From positions 1-32,251 of IMG/VR virus record IMGVR_UViG_3300030002_000075: a stretch of DNA of 32,251 nucleotides. One strand, written 5' to 3'. A model generated the notes under the pieces. The model saw nothing but the letters and a program-made list of their open reading frames with translations, searched no databases and had not been told where the DNA came from. This document shows, piece after piece, positions 1 to 8,346 of this stretch. Every line of letters starts with the position of its first letter. The stretch's first letter is position 1. The translations under genes were made by a program, and so were the position numbers. The stretch comes from a virus.

Positions 1-486
1 AATACCTAACTCGCCGCGCACGATAGTACGGCGTTCAAAGTTGGTATTCCACGATGCCAGAGGGATGTTGGTGTAGTCGCCGTATTCCTGCACAGTGGCT
101 GAACTTTCGACGATACCCTGAACTACTTCTTGATCTTCCCAAGAACCGACAGTGTTAACGCCGATGATCTTATCGATCTTACGGGCCGAAGTGATGATTT
201 TTACAAAACCCGGCAGCCAATACTGCAGGAATTGAAGCGGGGTTGGGATGGATGAAGCAGTAGCCTGCGGGGTAAACGCGGCGTCCATTGCCAAACTATT
301 GTTACCGTTGCCATTGCCGCCTCGGTACAGCCCCGCGACTTGGTCACGCACGAATTGTGGGTCGATGAAAATGCCCAACTGATTCAGCTTGCGTACTGCA
401 GCGTCGCCGATGTGTTTTTTCTCCAGCTCCAGCGCCCGAATGGAACGTGGGGGCAAAGCTGAATGCGTTTTACTTACATTCGCCAT
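1..486 (-). CDS. Major capsid protein, DUF2184-like (N-terminal part, cut by window edge)
   Basis: The first 162 codons are present and the frame runs off the left edge. The start ATG at 486 follows an AGGAG Shine-Dalgarno. After a basic, Ala/Leu-rich N-terminus (residues 1-40) comes a Gly/Asn-rich stretch (56-64), then a segment resembling the DUF2184 major-capsid family. Its markers are TVGSWEDQEVVQ (about 112-123) and YGDYTNIPLASWNTNFERR (about 136-154). It lies directly downstream of the cement and DUF2213 genes, the usual order in phages of this head type. It would form the icosahedral shell. Family assignment is from recognition of these motifs; the C-terminal two-thirds cannot be judged. 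Confidence 0.85.
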   Translation of the reverse strand, partial: MANVSKTHSALPPRSIRALELEKKHIGDAAVRKLNQLGIFIDPQFVRDQVAGLYRGGNGNGNNSLAMDAAFTPQATASSIPTPLQFLQYWLPGFVKIITSARKIDKIIGVNTVGSWEDQEVVQGIVESSATVQEYGDYTNIPLASWNTNFERRTIVRGELGI

Positions 487-499
487 TATAAATCTCCTG

Positions 500-1162
500 T
501 TAACGGGTCAGTTGAGCACGGACGGTAACATTACCCGCGTCGAGGTTGTCGGTGCCATTCGGAGTTACTGATGCTACTCCCGTGACCACCGTTGTTACAA
601 TGCCGCCCGGTACTGGCAGCCATTTAGTTGAGGACGGTGTTTTGTTGGAGGCATCAGTAAACACGTACAGTCGGCCAACATCGCTGGCTGACGTAGCTGC
701 GTAGCCTGATGCTGCAGCACCCGCTGCGATGCAGTAGTAAAGCTGGGCACTGTACACAACATCTTGTGTAGTATCATTGCCGTTAGCCACAGACAAAGTG
801 ACGATGCCCATATCCAGCAGTTCTGCCCCCAAACCGGCAGGGAGATCGACAGTGGGGGACAAAGGGCCGTTACTTCCGCCAAATAGAGCATAGCTTTTAG
901 GGATGCCCAAGATACCGTAGTAGTTAGCACCGCCCACAATCACAGCCGCGCCGACAGCCGGTGTTACTGAGTTGACCGGAGGGGTGCCGCCCATAGCTGG
1001 AAGGTCGGTTGACCAGCCGAACGCACGACCGATACGGTTGACGTTGGTGGAAAGAGCAGGCGCAGTCAAGGTGCCCGGTTTAACACGTACAGGGCCATCA
1101 GCGGCGATCTCGCCTACGAAGCCCTGAACATACTGGCGATATACGCTTTTCTGAAAGCCCAT
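500..1162 (-). CDS. Head decoration/cement protein
   Basis: This 220-residue protein is rich in Gly, Ala, Val and Thr and has no charged clusters, as expected of an all-beta capsid decoration protein. It starts MGFQKSVYRQYVQGFVGEIA, which resembles the 'structural cement protein gp24' family found beside DUF2184 capsids (for example in Bordetella phage BPP-1-type heads). It sits 13 bases upstream of the capsid gene and 2 bases after the DUF2213 gene, so the three are almost certainly co-transcribed from the promoter at 2569-2597. It probably binds at capsomer interfaces to stabilise the expanded shell. The family call rests on N-terminal pattern and position, so another minor head protein is possible. 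Confidence 0.7.
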   Translation of the reverse strand: MGFQKSVYRQYVQGFVGEIAADGPVRVKPGTLTAPALSTNVNRIGRAFGWSTDLPAMGGTPPVNSVTPAVGAAVIVGGANYYGILGIPKSYALFGGSNGPLSPTVDLPAGLGAELLDMGIVTLSVANGNDTTQDVVYSAQLYYCIAAGAAASGYAATSASDVGRLYVFTDASNKTPSSTKWLPVPGGIVTTVVTGVASVTPNGTDNLDAGNVTVRAQLTR

Positions 1163-1164
1163 GA

Positions 1165-2535
1165 TCAGTTACCTTTCAAATAGTTATCGATAGGGTCAAA
1201 CGAACCGAATGCGGCGTCGCCTGCATGAGTAACCGGTTTAGCAGCTACTTTACTGCGTTCTGCACCGGACAAGAAACTGTCAAGCGCAATGCTGGCAGAT
1301 CCCTTAGGTACATTGATTTTCAGCTTTTTAGCTGCATATGCGGCCATATCTTCGCAAGTCATAAGCGAATGGTCGAATGCGCCGATAACCGGCTTGACGC
1401 GGTTATATAATTTTTGCTTGCTGGCCATGTCTTTGTAGATAGACTTACGGATAGCAGCATCGCCAGTAGCATGGATGCCTGACGCCGGACCGGGTGAAGC
1501 TTTGCCGTTGTTGTCGCAGTCACTAGCAACAGCTGGTTTTTCTTCGCCCTCTTCACCTTCATCGTTGCCGATGGCATGCTCGCCGCCTTCTTGCAGCCCT
1601 TCTGTGGCATCCTGGATCATCTCTTCGTCGGTTGCGGTGCCCATAGTTTTAAGCAAAGCAACAATTTGAGATAGGATGGCCGCAGGGTCAGTTCCTTCCG
1701 GTGCTTCAGCGGATTCTACATTTTCAGTAGCCTCACCGCCCTCAGGAACTTCTTCGCCTTCGTCACCCTCGGTGGCTCCGCCGACACCGCCTTCAGCTCC
1801 TGCGGATTCATTAACCGGCTCTTCGCCGTCTTGGTGCGCCGGTTCGGATGCTTCTTCGGACAAATACTGTTCGAGCGCTGGGATCAGTGATTTAAGCTGC
1901 TCTACTGCATTGTCCATCGCAACCGATTTACGTTTTGGTTTCATATCGATTCCTTTGGTCGGGTTGATTTTATTGAAAGAAAGACAGTCATAAATCAATG
2001 TCTTGCTATCCAGCACTTTAGCACCGGGGACACGACCAGCATCCACCAGAGCCAAATGATTGCCGCGCATGTTGATTTGTACAACTTCGTACGGTTTGCC
2101 CCGGAAGACACCTTTTTGAAAGATGAAGTCGCATGCATAACCTGCACTAAGGTCGCACTTGCCGCTATCAATAGCGCGGCGCATACGGCGGGAGAATACT
2201 TTAACATCAGCGATCAACCAAGGGGCTGTATAGGAGACATTGGTCATCACACCATCAACGCCCTTTTCCTCGGGGGACATGATATCATCATCTTCTTCAA
2301 AGCCTGACAAAAGATCGTGGTCATCAATCACCGGAAGGGTTTGAAATGACTTGATAGTGTCGGGATCAGTTAATGATGACTCAGGACGATATACGTTGAC
2401 GATGCGGTCAGGATCGCCGGGTAGCCCTACTTGGGCGGCGCTGTATTCAAAGATGCCGTAGCTGGACACAGGTGTTGACCGAACATTCAAAAACCCGTTT
2501 TGGTCTATCGAGCGATGGCTTGCCGTGTCCGTCAT
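1165..2535 (-). CDS. DUF2213 prohead protease/scaffold-type protein
   Basis: The 456-residue product has an N-terminal DUF2213 domain (about 10-190), with NGFLNVRSTPVSSYGIFEY, VYRPESSLTDPDTIKSFQ and LPVIDDHDLL as recognisable family blocks. A long acidic, Glu/Gly/Pro-rich low-complexity segment follows (about 230-350), then a basic C-terminus. DUF2213 proteins occupy the prohead-protease position in many phages, and the acidic tail fits an internal scaffold. I prefer ATG 2535 over an in-frame GTG at 2562, because the -10 box lies at 2569-2574 and transcription would begin almost on that GTG. A weak GGGG Shine-Dalgarno lies 5 bases before 2535. Protease activity is inferred from the family. 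Confidence 0.8.
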   Translation of the reverse strand: MTDTASHRSIDQNGFLNVRSTPVSSYGIFEYSAAQVGLPGDPDRIVNVYRPESSLTDPDTIKSFQTLPVIDDHDLLSGFEEDDDIMSPEEKGVDGVMTNVSYTAPWLIADVKVFSRRMRRAIDSGKCDLSAGYACDFIFQKGVFRGKPYEVVQINMRGNHLALVDAGRVPGAKVLDSKTLIYDCLSFNKINPTKGIDMKPKRKSVAMDNAVEQLKSLIPALEQYLSEEASEPAHQDGEEPVNESAGAEGGVGGATEGDEGEEVPEGGEATENVESAEAPEGTDPAAILSQIVALLKTMGTATDEEMIQDATEGLQEGGEHAIGNDEGEEGEEKPAVASDCDNNGKASPGPASGIHATGDAAIRKSIYKDMASKQKLYNRVKPVIGAFDHSLMTCEDMAAYAAKKLKINVPKGSASIALDSFLSGAERSKVAAKPVTHAGDAAFGSFDPIDNYLKGN

Positions 2536-2568
2536 TGTTGCCCCAGCTTTGGTTAACTCCACATTTGT

Positions 2569-2597
2569 ATTTTATCATAAAGAAAAATCCGCGTCAA
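2569..2597 (-). promoter_or_regulatory. Sigma-70 promoter for the capsid operon
   Basis: On the minus strand TTGACG (2592-2597) and TAAAAT (2569-2574) are separated by 17 bases, with TGA immediately before the -10 as an extended -10. It drives the DUF2213, cement and major capsid genes. Confidence 0.85.
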
Positions 2598-2631
2598 GTA
2601 CCGGCGCTAGTTTTTCTTGACAGGAGTCTTT

Positions 2632-2832
2632 CTATTCAGTTATATTCAACATCTTTTTCAGCTTGGATATAAGATCTTTGTCAGATATGGTAACGCCGGA
2701 ATCTTTACTCGCCGATCGTTTTTGTTGGTATGCCGCTGCTACCGCTTGTTTCTCCGGGTAGCCCGCATTGATCATCTCAGATACATTCTTTTCAAATGTT
2801 TTATCACTTTTCCCTTTAGCTAATGGCATCAT
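2632..2832 (-). CDS. Small basic phage protein of the head module
   Basis: This 66-residue protein has the pattern PLAKGKSDKTFEKNVSEMI followed by AGYPEKQAVAAAYQQKR. Many tailed phages carry short proteins of this shape near head genes, and their function is not established. The second half is Ser/Lys-rich and predicted helical. GAGG lies 5-8 bases before two overlapping ATGs (2832 and 2829), so the start is ambiguous by one codon. It sits 6 bases after the gpF-like gene and just before the capsid promoter, so it is the last gene of the portal transcript. It is clearly coding, but I do not assign a role. Confidence 0.75.
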   Translation of the reverse strand: MMPLAKGKSDKTFEKNVSEMINAGYPEKQAVAAAYQQKRSASKDSGVTISDKDLISKLKKMLNITE

Positions 2833-2838
2833 GACACC

Positions 2839-3717
2839 TCAATCGTCAGATATGTTAATTACTGGTATCGCCCGGCATCTACACCCTATAGCATGGCCCG
2901 GCTTACCGTCATCTTTTTTAGGTAGGTCTACTCTAGTACCGTCCGGGTAGTACAATTCGCTGCCCGGACCTTTAGTCGAGAATGTTTTCCCGTCCAAATC
3001 CATGTGGGTATGTCTCGGCGTTTTGCCTGCCGAACTATGTGCCCACTCAAACTCATCCACCCCATTTTGGTTCATGCGAGCGTTATTTAATTCGCAAAAT
3101 ATCTTTTTGGTCTGGTCCATTGCTATAAAATCAGCACGCTCTTTCGACGCACCAAGGGTATCCTTTAGATAAGCGCTTAGACCATATGCCCCCTGTTCGG
3201 TTCCTTGTGGAGACGTCAAAGAATTCCACACCGATTTCTCTATCTTGTCGTGGAATTCTTGGCCTACGCTTTTTATCAACGCCACGTTTTGCTGGACGGC
3301 CAGCTCCATGGAGCTTTCCCACTCTGGTTTGGGAATGTTTTTAGGCTGTTTTATGCCTAGCGACTTAAGAGATGACCCAACAGAAGAAAATGAATGTTTA
3401 TCCACCTGCATGGCAAATGACTCAGGGACTTTCCCGGTCAATTTAGCTATTTTTGACTGCCACCGCTTCGCTAGTTTCATAAAAGCGGCTTTAAATCTAT
3501 TTATAGGCAGCTTTGCATCGGCAGCATAATGCTCTTTGGTCCCCTCTAAGGACATTAAGGCCATTATCTCAGATTTGTAATCGGCGGCCATGCTGTCCAG
3601 CATTTCCTTAATTTGGTTGGCATACCATTCCTCTATGGCTACCGATGGGATCAGAGGCTTACCCCTGATCACTTTGTCCATTTTACGCCCGCGTTTTTTG
3701 GATGCTTTAAACACCAT
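2839..3717 (-). CDS. Phage Mu gpF-like head morphogenesis protein
   Basis: The 292-residue product carries the C-terminal minor-head signature of the Mu gpF/SPP1 gp7 family. A Trp-containing segment (EFEWAHSSAGKTPRHTHMDL, about 222-241) is followed by LDGKTF and then PGHAIGCRCRAIPV (about 273-286), with the invariant CRC. The N-terminal 200 residues are helical and Lys-rich. The family is needed for head assembly, and a few copies may sit near the portal. ATG 3717 overlaps the previous stop as TAATG, which suggests translational coupling; a GTG two codons earlier is less likely. The histidine/CRC arrangement may bind metal, but that is inference. Confidence 0.85.
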   Translation of the reverse strand: MVFKASKKRGRKMDKVIRGKPLIPSVAIEEWYANQIKEMLDSMAADYKSEIMALMSLEGTKEHYAADAKLPINRFKAAFMKLAKRWQSKIAKLTGKVPESFAMQVDKHSFSSVGSSLKSLGIKQPKNIPKPEWESSMELAVQQNVALIKSVGQEFHDKIEKSVWNSLTSPQGTEQGAYGLSAYLKDTLGASKERADFIAMDQTKKIFCELNNARMNQNGVDEFEWAHSSAGKTPRHTHMDLDGKTFSTKGPGSELYYPDGTRVDLPKKDDGKPGHAIGCRCRAIPVINISDD

Positions 3718-4049
3718 TACCACTGCCCAGCTGTTGCTTTCTGTTTATGGCCTTTTGCCTTGGTCTCTAAATTAGCAGCCTTTTTCAAGTCCCCGCTTCG
3801 TCTAGCTACAGATGCTTGTTTGGTTAAATGAGATGCCATAATCGCGTGCTCGCTTTTTGTCCTAGGTCCGTTTTTAATAATACTTTGGAGGCGCACTGCT
3901 TGATTGCTGGTATTTGCTGGCATTTTAGCAGCGGTTGCCCCCCCGCCACCTGATGAAAATTTGCCGCTGTTGTCCCGTTTTACTTCGTCCATAGCAACAC
4001 TCAGCGCCGTTATAGTATCAGCAATTTTTTTACCCATTTCTTTGTTCAT
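3717..4049 (-). CDS. Small hypothetical protein between portal and gpF genes
   Basis: I do not recognise this 110-residue protein beyond its position. It starts with a helical segment (1-27), then a short linker with VKRDNSGKFSSGGGG, the kind of flexible segment often seen in small phage head-module proteins. The C-terminal half (60-110) is strongly basic and Ala/Lys-rich. Its start overlaps the portal stop as ATGA and its stop overlaps the gpF start as TAATG, so portal, this gene and gpF are translationally coupled. An AAGGAA Shine-Dalgarno precedes ATG 4049. A chaperone or small scaffold role would fit the location but is not shown. Confidence 0.7.
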   Translation of the reverse strand: MNKEMGKKIADTITALSVAMDEVKRDNSGKFSSGGGGATAAKMPANTSNQAVRLQSIIKNGPRTKSEHAIMASHLTKQASVARRSGDLKKAANLETKAKGHKQKATAGQW

Positions 4050-6325
4050 TGTGCAGTTCCTTCATTGGTGGCCTCTGTTCTCCAGCCCATAGTATAAGGT
4101 TTCGTGTGGTCGCCGTTACCCATCCATTCTTTAAATCCCGGAACCGTGGCTACTTGTATATCGCCGAAACCATTCCAACCAGAGCCATATGCAGCATGGT
4201 ACGCGTTTTCGGCGTCGCCCACGCTATTGAACCCGATAAACGCTTTATGCTCATCAAAGGCACCCGTATCGGGGTCATTTTGGTTTACTATGTACACATT
4301 AGGGGCGTCAGGCATACGTCCCATAAACACATCCATGCCGTCACCATCAGCACCTAGTGTGTTCATTAAGTACCCATAATCATACTGCATTCGGGTAGAC
4401 CATTTTGTATCGCCCAGTTGGCCCCTTCGGTAGGTCCCAGCTGGGTTTTCAATAGCGACTTGGTAGCCGTTCCACGCCACTTTAGGCATGTCTTTTTCTG
4501 ACATGGAAGGCATGTCTCCCTTTAACGCCGACTCTATCTCAGGAATTACACTAGCTTGGACAGATGCATTGACACTAGGGAGGGTTATTCTTTTTGCCGG
4601 AGCTGACTTTTTGAGAAACGGCATCAACTGGTCTATAAGCCCGGCCAGTTCCGACATTTTCTCGTTTTCGTCGGTTTCTCCTTCATCTTCGGCACTGTCT
4701 CCCTCGCCCGGACCCTTTGTTTCTTCCTGTGGTTTTTCTGGCGCTCCCTCCAATGCTGCCTCGCCTTTTTCCGCATTGCCCGGATGGTCTAATTCCCCCG
4801 GCTCCAGCACTTCTTCCTCTGCATCATCTTCCTCATCCTTGATGTTGGAATACCCGGAGAATTTGTCGGCTCTCACACGTTTTCTTTCTTCATCAGGGCT
4901 GATAACCCCTGCGTTAATCAATCGCTCACCAGTGGCTGATTTCTTATCATTGATATCTGCTTGGGTCTCTGCTGTTTTGGCGTCCGTAGGGTTCCAAGCC
5001 ACTGTTACCTTGAAGTCCCACCCATTCGATTTAACCATAAGCTCATAGTGCCTACTCAGAAGAGGATCACATTCATCTGACTGGACGGTCTCTAGCTTCT
5101 CATGGTAACTCTTTTCTTCGAACTCGCCTGTAGCGTTAAATCCTTTAGGGGACGTGCCCAATAGTTTAGTAGCGGGTGTCTCTGCGATAGCTGCCACTAA
5201 TTGGTATTGACTCATTATGAGAGAGTCGAAGTCAGCCAGCGATGTGTCCGACTCTTCCATAGCTTCTTCCATCCCCAGCACTTTAATGGCGTGGTTATCC
5301 CGATAAGCTATCCACTGTTCTAGTCTCCCCTCAAATCCTTTTTGATCCGCTGCTACCTTTTTCAAGTCGACATGTAGTGCAGTTGTTCGTTTGGACATCG
5401 CCAGTAAAGGCGCTTCATTGGCGACGCGCTCTGCTGCATAGACACGTTCATATATGCGCTGGACCAAAGAGAGGCCGCCGTAGTATATGGTGGGTTTTAA
5501 GATATCGGCCACTTCAGGCCCTAGCGCCACATGCAAATGGGTCCAGTGGTACTTTTTCCCGCCGACTACCCACCAAGTGGGCTTGTAAAATCGCATCGAG
5601 GCCGGGTCGGTGGCCGCTTTGGTGTCTAGAAGGGGAGAACACCAATACGGGTCAATCTGGCGTATCCCTTTATATGACCCCTTACGGACCGCGTCGATAT
5701 TGAATGGCATTTCTAAAGCGTCGGCGTCTTCGTAGTCGACATCAAAAATTACTATACGAATGCCAAAGATATTTGTGAATTTTACCATATTGGAGAGATG
5801 GTTTTTAACCCCGTACTCCACATCAATTTGGTTTATTTCTTCCAACACCACAGGGTCGATATCAGTACCATCAGCGATATTTAAGTCCCACCCGTGGCGG
5901 ACCGCATCTAGGCCAGATTGTTCACATGCCTTATTTATCAGCCATTGTTGCGCCATAATAGCACATGTTTGCCATCCGATAAACCCTTGGCTCATATACC
6001 ATGATGTGATACCCTCGGGGACCCCATACATACCCATCGAGCCACCCTTAAGAGTGGACGCCCCGGTAGAATCATCACCCACAAATCCTTTGTGGACCAC
6101 AGCAGAGTCCATGGCGATGCCTTTCGCGGATTCTTTCTCCTCGGGGGCGATATCATCCAAAGCAGATCGGAGAGCGGGAGTTTGACCGTCTTCCAAAGAG
6201 TCGTTTCGTCTGATGCGCGCAAATGGGCTTAGGGGATCTAACCGTTCGGGGTAGGGGTCCTGCGTAGGCGGCTTTTGTTCGCCTCGCAGGATGATCTTGA
6301 TCGCAAGAGCAATTCTGTTAAACAT
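4046..6325 (-). CDS. Portal protein (DUF1073-type) fused to a pyrophosphatase-like domain
   Basis: This 759-residue protein has three parts. Residues about 90-480 match the DUF1073/phage_portal_3 type, with features such as SYKGIRQIDPYWCSPLL and ATKLLGTSPKGFNATGE followed by an acidic-aromatic helix. The expected role is the dodecameric portal through which DNA is packaged. Residues about 485-560 form a very acidic Glu/Asp/Pro linker. Residues about 607-759 resemble the phage inorganic-pyrophosphatase-like domain seen in polyvalent proteins: YDYGYLMNTLGADGDGMDVF, then FDEHKAFIGF and a GW-G-F block. It lies between the large terminase and head assembly genes, as a portal should. Typical portals of this group are about 450 residues, so the extra C-terminal domain is a real addition. 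Its enzymatic activity is inferred. Confidence 0.85.
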   Translation of the reverse strand: MFNRIALAIKIILRGEQKPPTQDPYPERLDPLSPFARIRRNDSLEDGQTPALRSALDDIAPEEKESAKGIAMDSAVVHKGFVGDDSTGASTLKGGSMGMYGVPEGITSWYMSQGFIGWQTCAIMAQQWLINKACEQSGLDAVRHGWDLNIADGTDIDPVVLEEINQIDVEYGVKNHLSNMVKFTNIFGIRIVIFDVDYEDADALEMPFNIDAVRKGSYKGIRQIDPYWCSPLLDTKAATDPASMRFYKPTWWVVGGKKYHWTHLHVALGPEVADILKPTIYYGGLSLVQRIYERVYAAERVANEAPLLAMSKRTTALHVDLKKVAADQKGFEGRLEQWIAYRDNHAIKVLGMEEAMEESDTSLADFDSLIMSQYQLVAAIAETPATKLLGTSPKGFNATGEFEEKSYHEKLETVQSDECDPLLSRHYELMVKSNGWDFKVTVAWNPTDAKTAETQADINDKKSATGERLINAGVISPDEERKRVRADKFSGYSNIKDEEDDAEEEVLEPGELDHPGNAEKGEAALEGAPEKPQEETKGPGEGDSAEDEGETDENEKMSELAGLIDQLMPFLKKSAPAKRITLPSVNASVQASVIPEIESALKGDMPSMSEKDMPKVAWNGYQVAIENPAGTYRRGQLGDTKWSTRMQYDYGYLMNTLGADGDGMDVFMGRMPDAPNVYIVNQNDPDTGAFDEHKAFIGFNSVGDAENAYHAAYGSGWNGFGDIQVATVPGFKEWMGNGDHTKPYTMGWRTEATNEGTAQ

Positions 6326-6358
6326 CGGTCGCGCCGCCTGTGATGTGGTTTAGCCCAC

Positions 6359-6388
6359 ATTATATCATGACGACGCCCCCAAAGTCAA
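6359..6388 (-). promoter_or_regulatory. Sigma-70 promoter for the portal operon
   Basis: On the minus strand TTGACT (6383-6388) and TATAAT (6359-6364) have an 18-base spacer ending in TGA. The -35 box includes the TGA stop codon of the large terminase gene. It drives portal, the 110-residue protein, gpF and the small basic protein. Confidence 0.8.
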
Positions 6389-7818
6389 TAGAAGCCAAAC
6401 CCCGCCCCAAAACTCGGTGACGCGTCTTTTATCTCGTGGAATTTCTGGTCTTCCTCTGACCACTGCCAAGTAGCTAGGCTATCCGTGAAAGTAAAGAATG
6501 AATCTGGCTTTTGCGTAGATAGATGCTCCACTGCGTATCTTATCGCATCCCACAGATGGTCATTTCCCTTTTCAAATGTAGGTAATATTTTCCCCGTTCT
6601 AGCATCCACTTTCCAACGGTACTTTTTGGACTCGACTATTAGATTAGCGCATCTAGGGTGGATGTATATCCGATCGAAGTTGTTTATGAACATCAGTCCA
6701 TTCTCAACCGACCCTGCCGCCTTCTTAGCTGGCTCACAGTCTATCCCACATTCGTTCATCTTGTTTATAGCCAACGGCAAAGATGAATCAGCTCGAATTG
6801 TCGGCTGGGGCACCCCATGCATCTTAACAACTAATCCCGGCAATTCAGAAGAAAATAGGGGAGGTAGCTCGTCTAGACTATGATTATTTGTGTATAGCTC
6901 ATAGTCCACCCATAAACAAGCCTTCCCCCGCTCATTCAGTGCTATGAACAGACGTACGCCTGCTGTGGGATCAGCGCCGCCATTGCTCCAGTCAGCCCCG
7001 AACAGAAATTCCTGTTTACCCCAAGGAGGAGCCTCAAATTCTCTTTCTTCCGAACGTTTAATTACTGTATTACCTACGATGTGCTTAGTGTGGCCGAGCC
7101 ATATCCAGCAGTAGTCAGCAATAGCTTGGTTTTTGGCATCCTCTGTGGGGGCGTCAATTATTCTTTGAAGTGAGTTTAACCGGTCTGACTCCAGTGACTC
7201 AGTGAAGTACGGGTTGTCGTAATAGTTCACAACAACGGCTAATCTGTCCTCATACCCCGGCTGTCCTGCTTTAGCCACCAGTTCTTGGTACACAAAAGCA
7301 TCTTCATCCTCGGGGTTCATTGTGAACAGCAATCTGTTCCCGGTAGTACGTATCGATGGTAGCAGCTTTTCCATTGTCTCTTTAGAAATACCTTGAGCCT
7401 CTTCCCCCCAAAATACCTTTATTCCCGCCACAGATTTAAGGGAATCGATGTTGGACCTCAGACCCTTAAATATTGCTACCGATCCTGTCTTCTTTGATTT
7501 AATGTATTTCTGGGCGGTGTCGAACATATGGTCCCGACCCTGACGGGCTATAGCCAGCTCCAGCTCTGCTTTGGATGAGTCCGCTATGGATACTTGAAGC
7601 TCACGCCCGCACAGTACTTTCATCGGGGATGAGTGCATGTACCGAGTTACCGCATCAGCTACATTGTACGTTTTCCCTGACCCTCGACCACCTACAAAGG
7701 TTATGATGCGGTAATTTCGTATCTCCCCGTTCACTGGGTCAAGCACTACAAAAGGGTTCGGCCTTGCCTTGGCTTCTTCAGGATCAAATGGCTTTAGTTC
7801 CTTGTCGATATCAAACAC
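6385..7818 (-). CDS. Terminase large subunit
   Basis: This is the ATP-driven packaging motor and headful or site-specific nuclease; 477 residues is normal. The ATPase shows Walker A GGRGSGKT (43-50) and a Walker B-like IKVFWGEEA (133-141). The C-terminal RNase H-like nuclease has acidic residues in GADWSNGG (D276), IRADSS (D344) and NDHLWDAIRY (D420/D424). It belongs to the PBSX/Terminase_3-like group by these motifs. The start is GTG at 7818, supported by GGGAGG seven bases upstream, and it overlaps the small-subunit stop by one base (TAGTG). It shares the promoter at 8318-8346 with the small subunit. Confidence 0.93.
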   Translation of the reverse strand: MFDIDKELKPFDPEEAKARPNPFVVLDPVNGEIRNYRIITFVGGRGSGKTYNVADAVTRYMHSSPMKVLCGRELQVSIADSSKAELELAIARQGRDHMFDTAQKYIKSKKTGSVAIFKGLRSNIDSLKSVAGIKVFWGEEAQGISKETMEKLLPSIRTTGNRLLFTMNPEDEDAFVYQELVAKAGQPGYEDRLAVVVNYYDNPYFTESLESDRLNSLQRIIDAPTEDAKNQAIADYCWIWLGHTKHIVGNTVIKRSEEREFEAPPWGKQEFLFGADWSNGGADPTAGVRLFIALNERGKACLWVDYELYTNNHSLDELPPLFSSELPGLVVKMHGVPQPTIRADSSLPLAINKMNECGIDCEPAKKAAGSVENGLMFINNFDRIYIHPRCANLIVESKKYRWKVDARTGKILPTFEKGNDHLWDAIRYAVEHLSTQKPDSFFTFTDSLATWQWSEEDQKFHEIKDASPSFGAGFGFY

Positions 7819-8288
7819 TATCTAACCTCCCAAGGAGCTGGTGTTTTAGCCTCATCATCTGCGTTAGGATCATTGACATACTTTTCAGCCATTTCAAGCA
7901 ACCTAGCCGCAGATGTCAGATCTACCACCCTACGGTGATACACATTACCTTCTTTATCATATACGGGTCTTTCAATCTCACCTAACGCCATATCGAGCGC
8001 TCTGGATAGCCTTGCCTGAAGCCCCACACGAGTAAATGTGGTAACTTCTGAGTATTGCTGACCCACGTCCGCTATTGCCGCTTGTGTTAATGGATCAGAC
8101 AAGTACATGCTTACTTCTTGGTCGCTGATCCCCACATCAAGCATTTTGTGAGTAGAATACCCTGACCGTATGTACCAGCACACAAATAACTTTTTGTCGT
8201 TAGGTAGATTTATCCACTCTTCATCTTTGTGTTTCTCCACCAACGCTTTAAAGTCCATGGCGTCGGTCATTGTCGGAATTGCTGTCAT
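7818..8288 (-). CDS. Terminase small subunit
   Basis: The product of 156 residues precedes the large terminase gene and overlaps it. Its N-terminal half contains a predicted helix-turn-helix-like stretch (SGYSTHKMLDVGISDQEVSM), and a helical C-terminus (ARLLEMAEKYVND) would support ring assembly. This subunit recognises the packaging site and loads the large subunit. The ATG at 8288 has AGAGGA placed correctly upstream. An ATG at 8303 and a TTG at 8318 are in frame, but the -10 box occupies 8318-8323, so the TTG cannot be the start. The packaging site is often in or beside this gene, which makes the adjacent non-coding element of interest. Confidence 0.8.
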   Translation of the reverse strand: MTAIPTMTDAMDFKALVEKHKDEEWINLPNDKKLFVCWYIRSGYSTHKMLDVGISDQEVSMYLSDPLTQAAIADVGQQYSEVTTFTRVGLQARLSRALDMALGEIERPVYDKEGNVYHRRVVDLTSAARLLEMAEKYVNDPNADDEAKTPAPWEVR

Positions 8289-8317
8289 ATATTCCTCTGA
8301 CATGGGTGATTTTTTCA

Positions 8318-8346
8318 ATTATACCACAGAAAACTTGTGAAGTCAA
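8318..8346 (-). promoter_or_regulatory. Sigma-70 promoter for the terminase operon
   Basis: On the minus strand TTGACT (8341-8346) and TATAAT (8318-8323) are spaced 17 bases apart, with TGTGG before the -10. The leader to ATG 8288 is about 23 bases. Confidence 0.87.

Noticed and set aside
2617-2646. A plus-strand TTGACA with TATATT 18 bases downstream, antisense to the head genes
   Set aside because: It lacks the TGn extended -10 present in all other promoters here and would read antisense into the head genes. The -35 match is probably the mirror of the inverted repeat around the minus-strand promoter.
4488-5048. 186-codon plus-strand frame opposite the portal linker
   Set aside because: Ser-rich translation is the complement of the acidic linker; no Shine-Dalgarno and opposite to all neighbours.
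4046-6325. Labelling the portal as an anti-CBASS nuclease
   Set aside because: The portal domain's length, motifs and position between large terminase and head genes support a portal. I see no catalytic evidence for cyclic-nucleotide cleavage in that domain.
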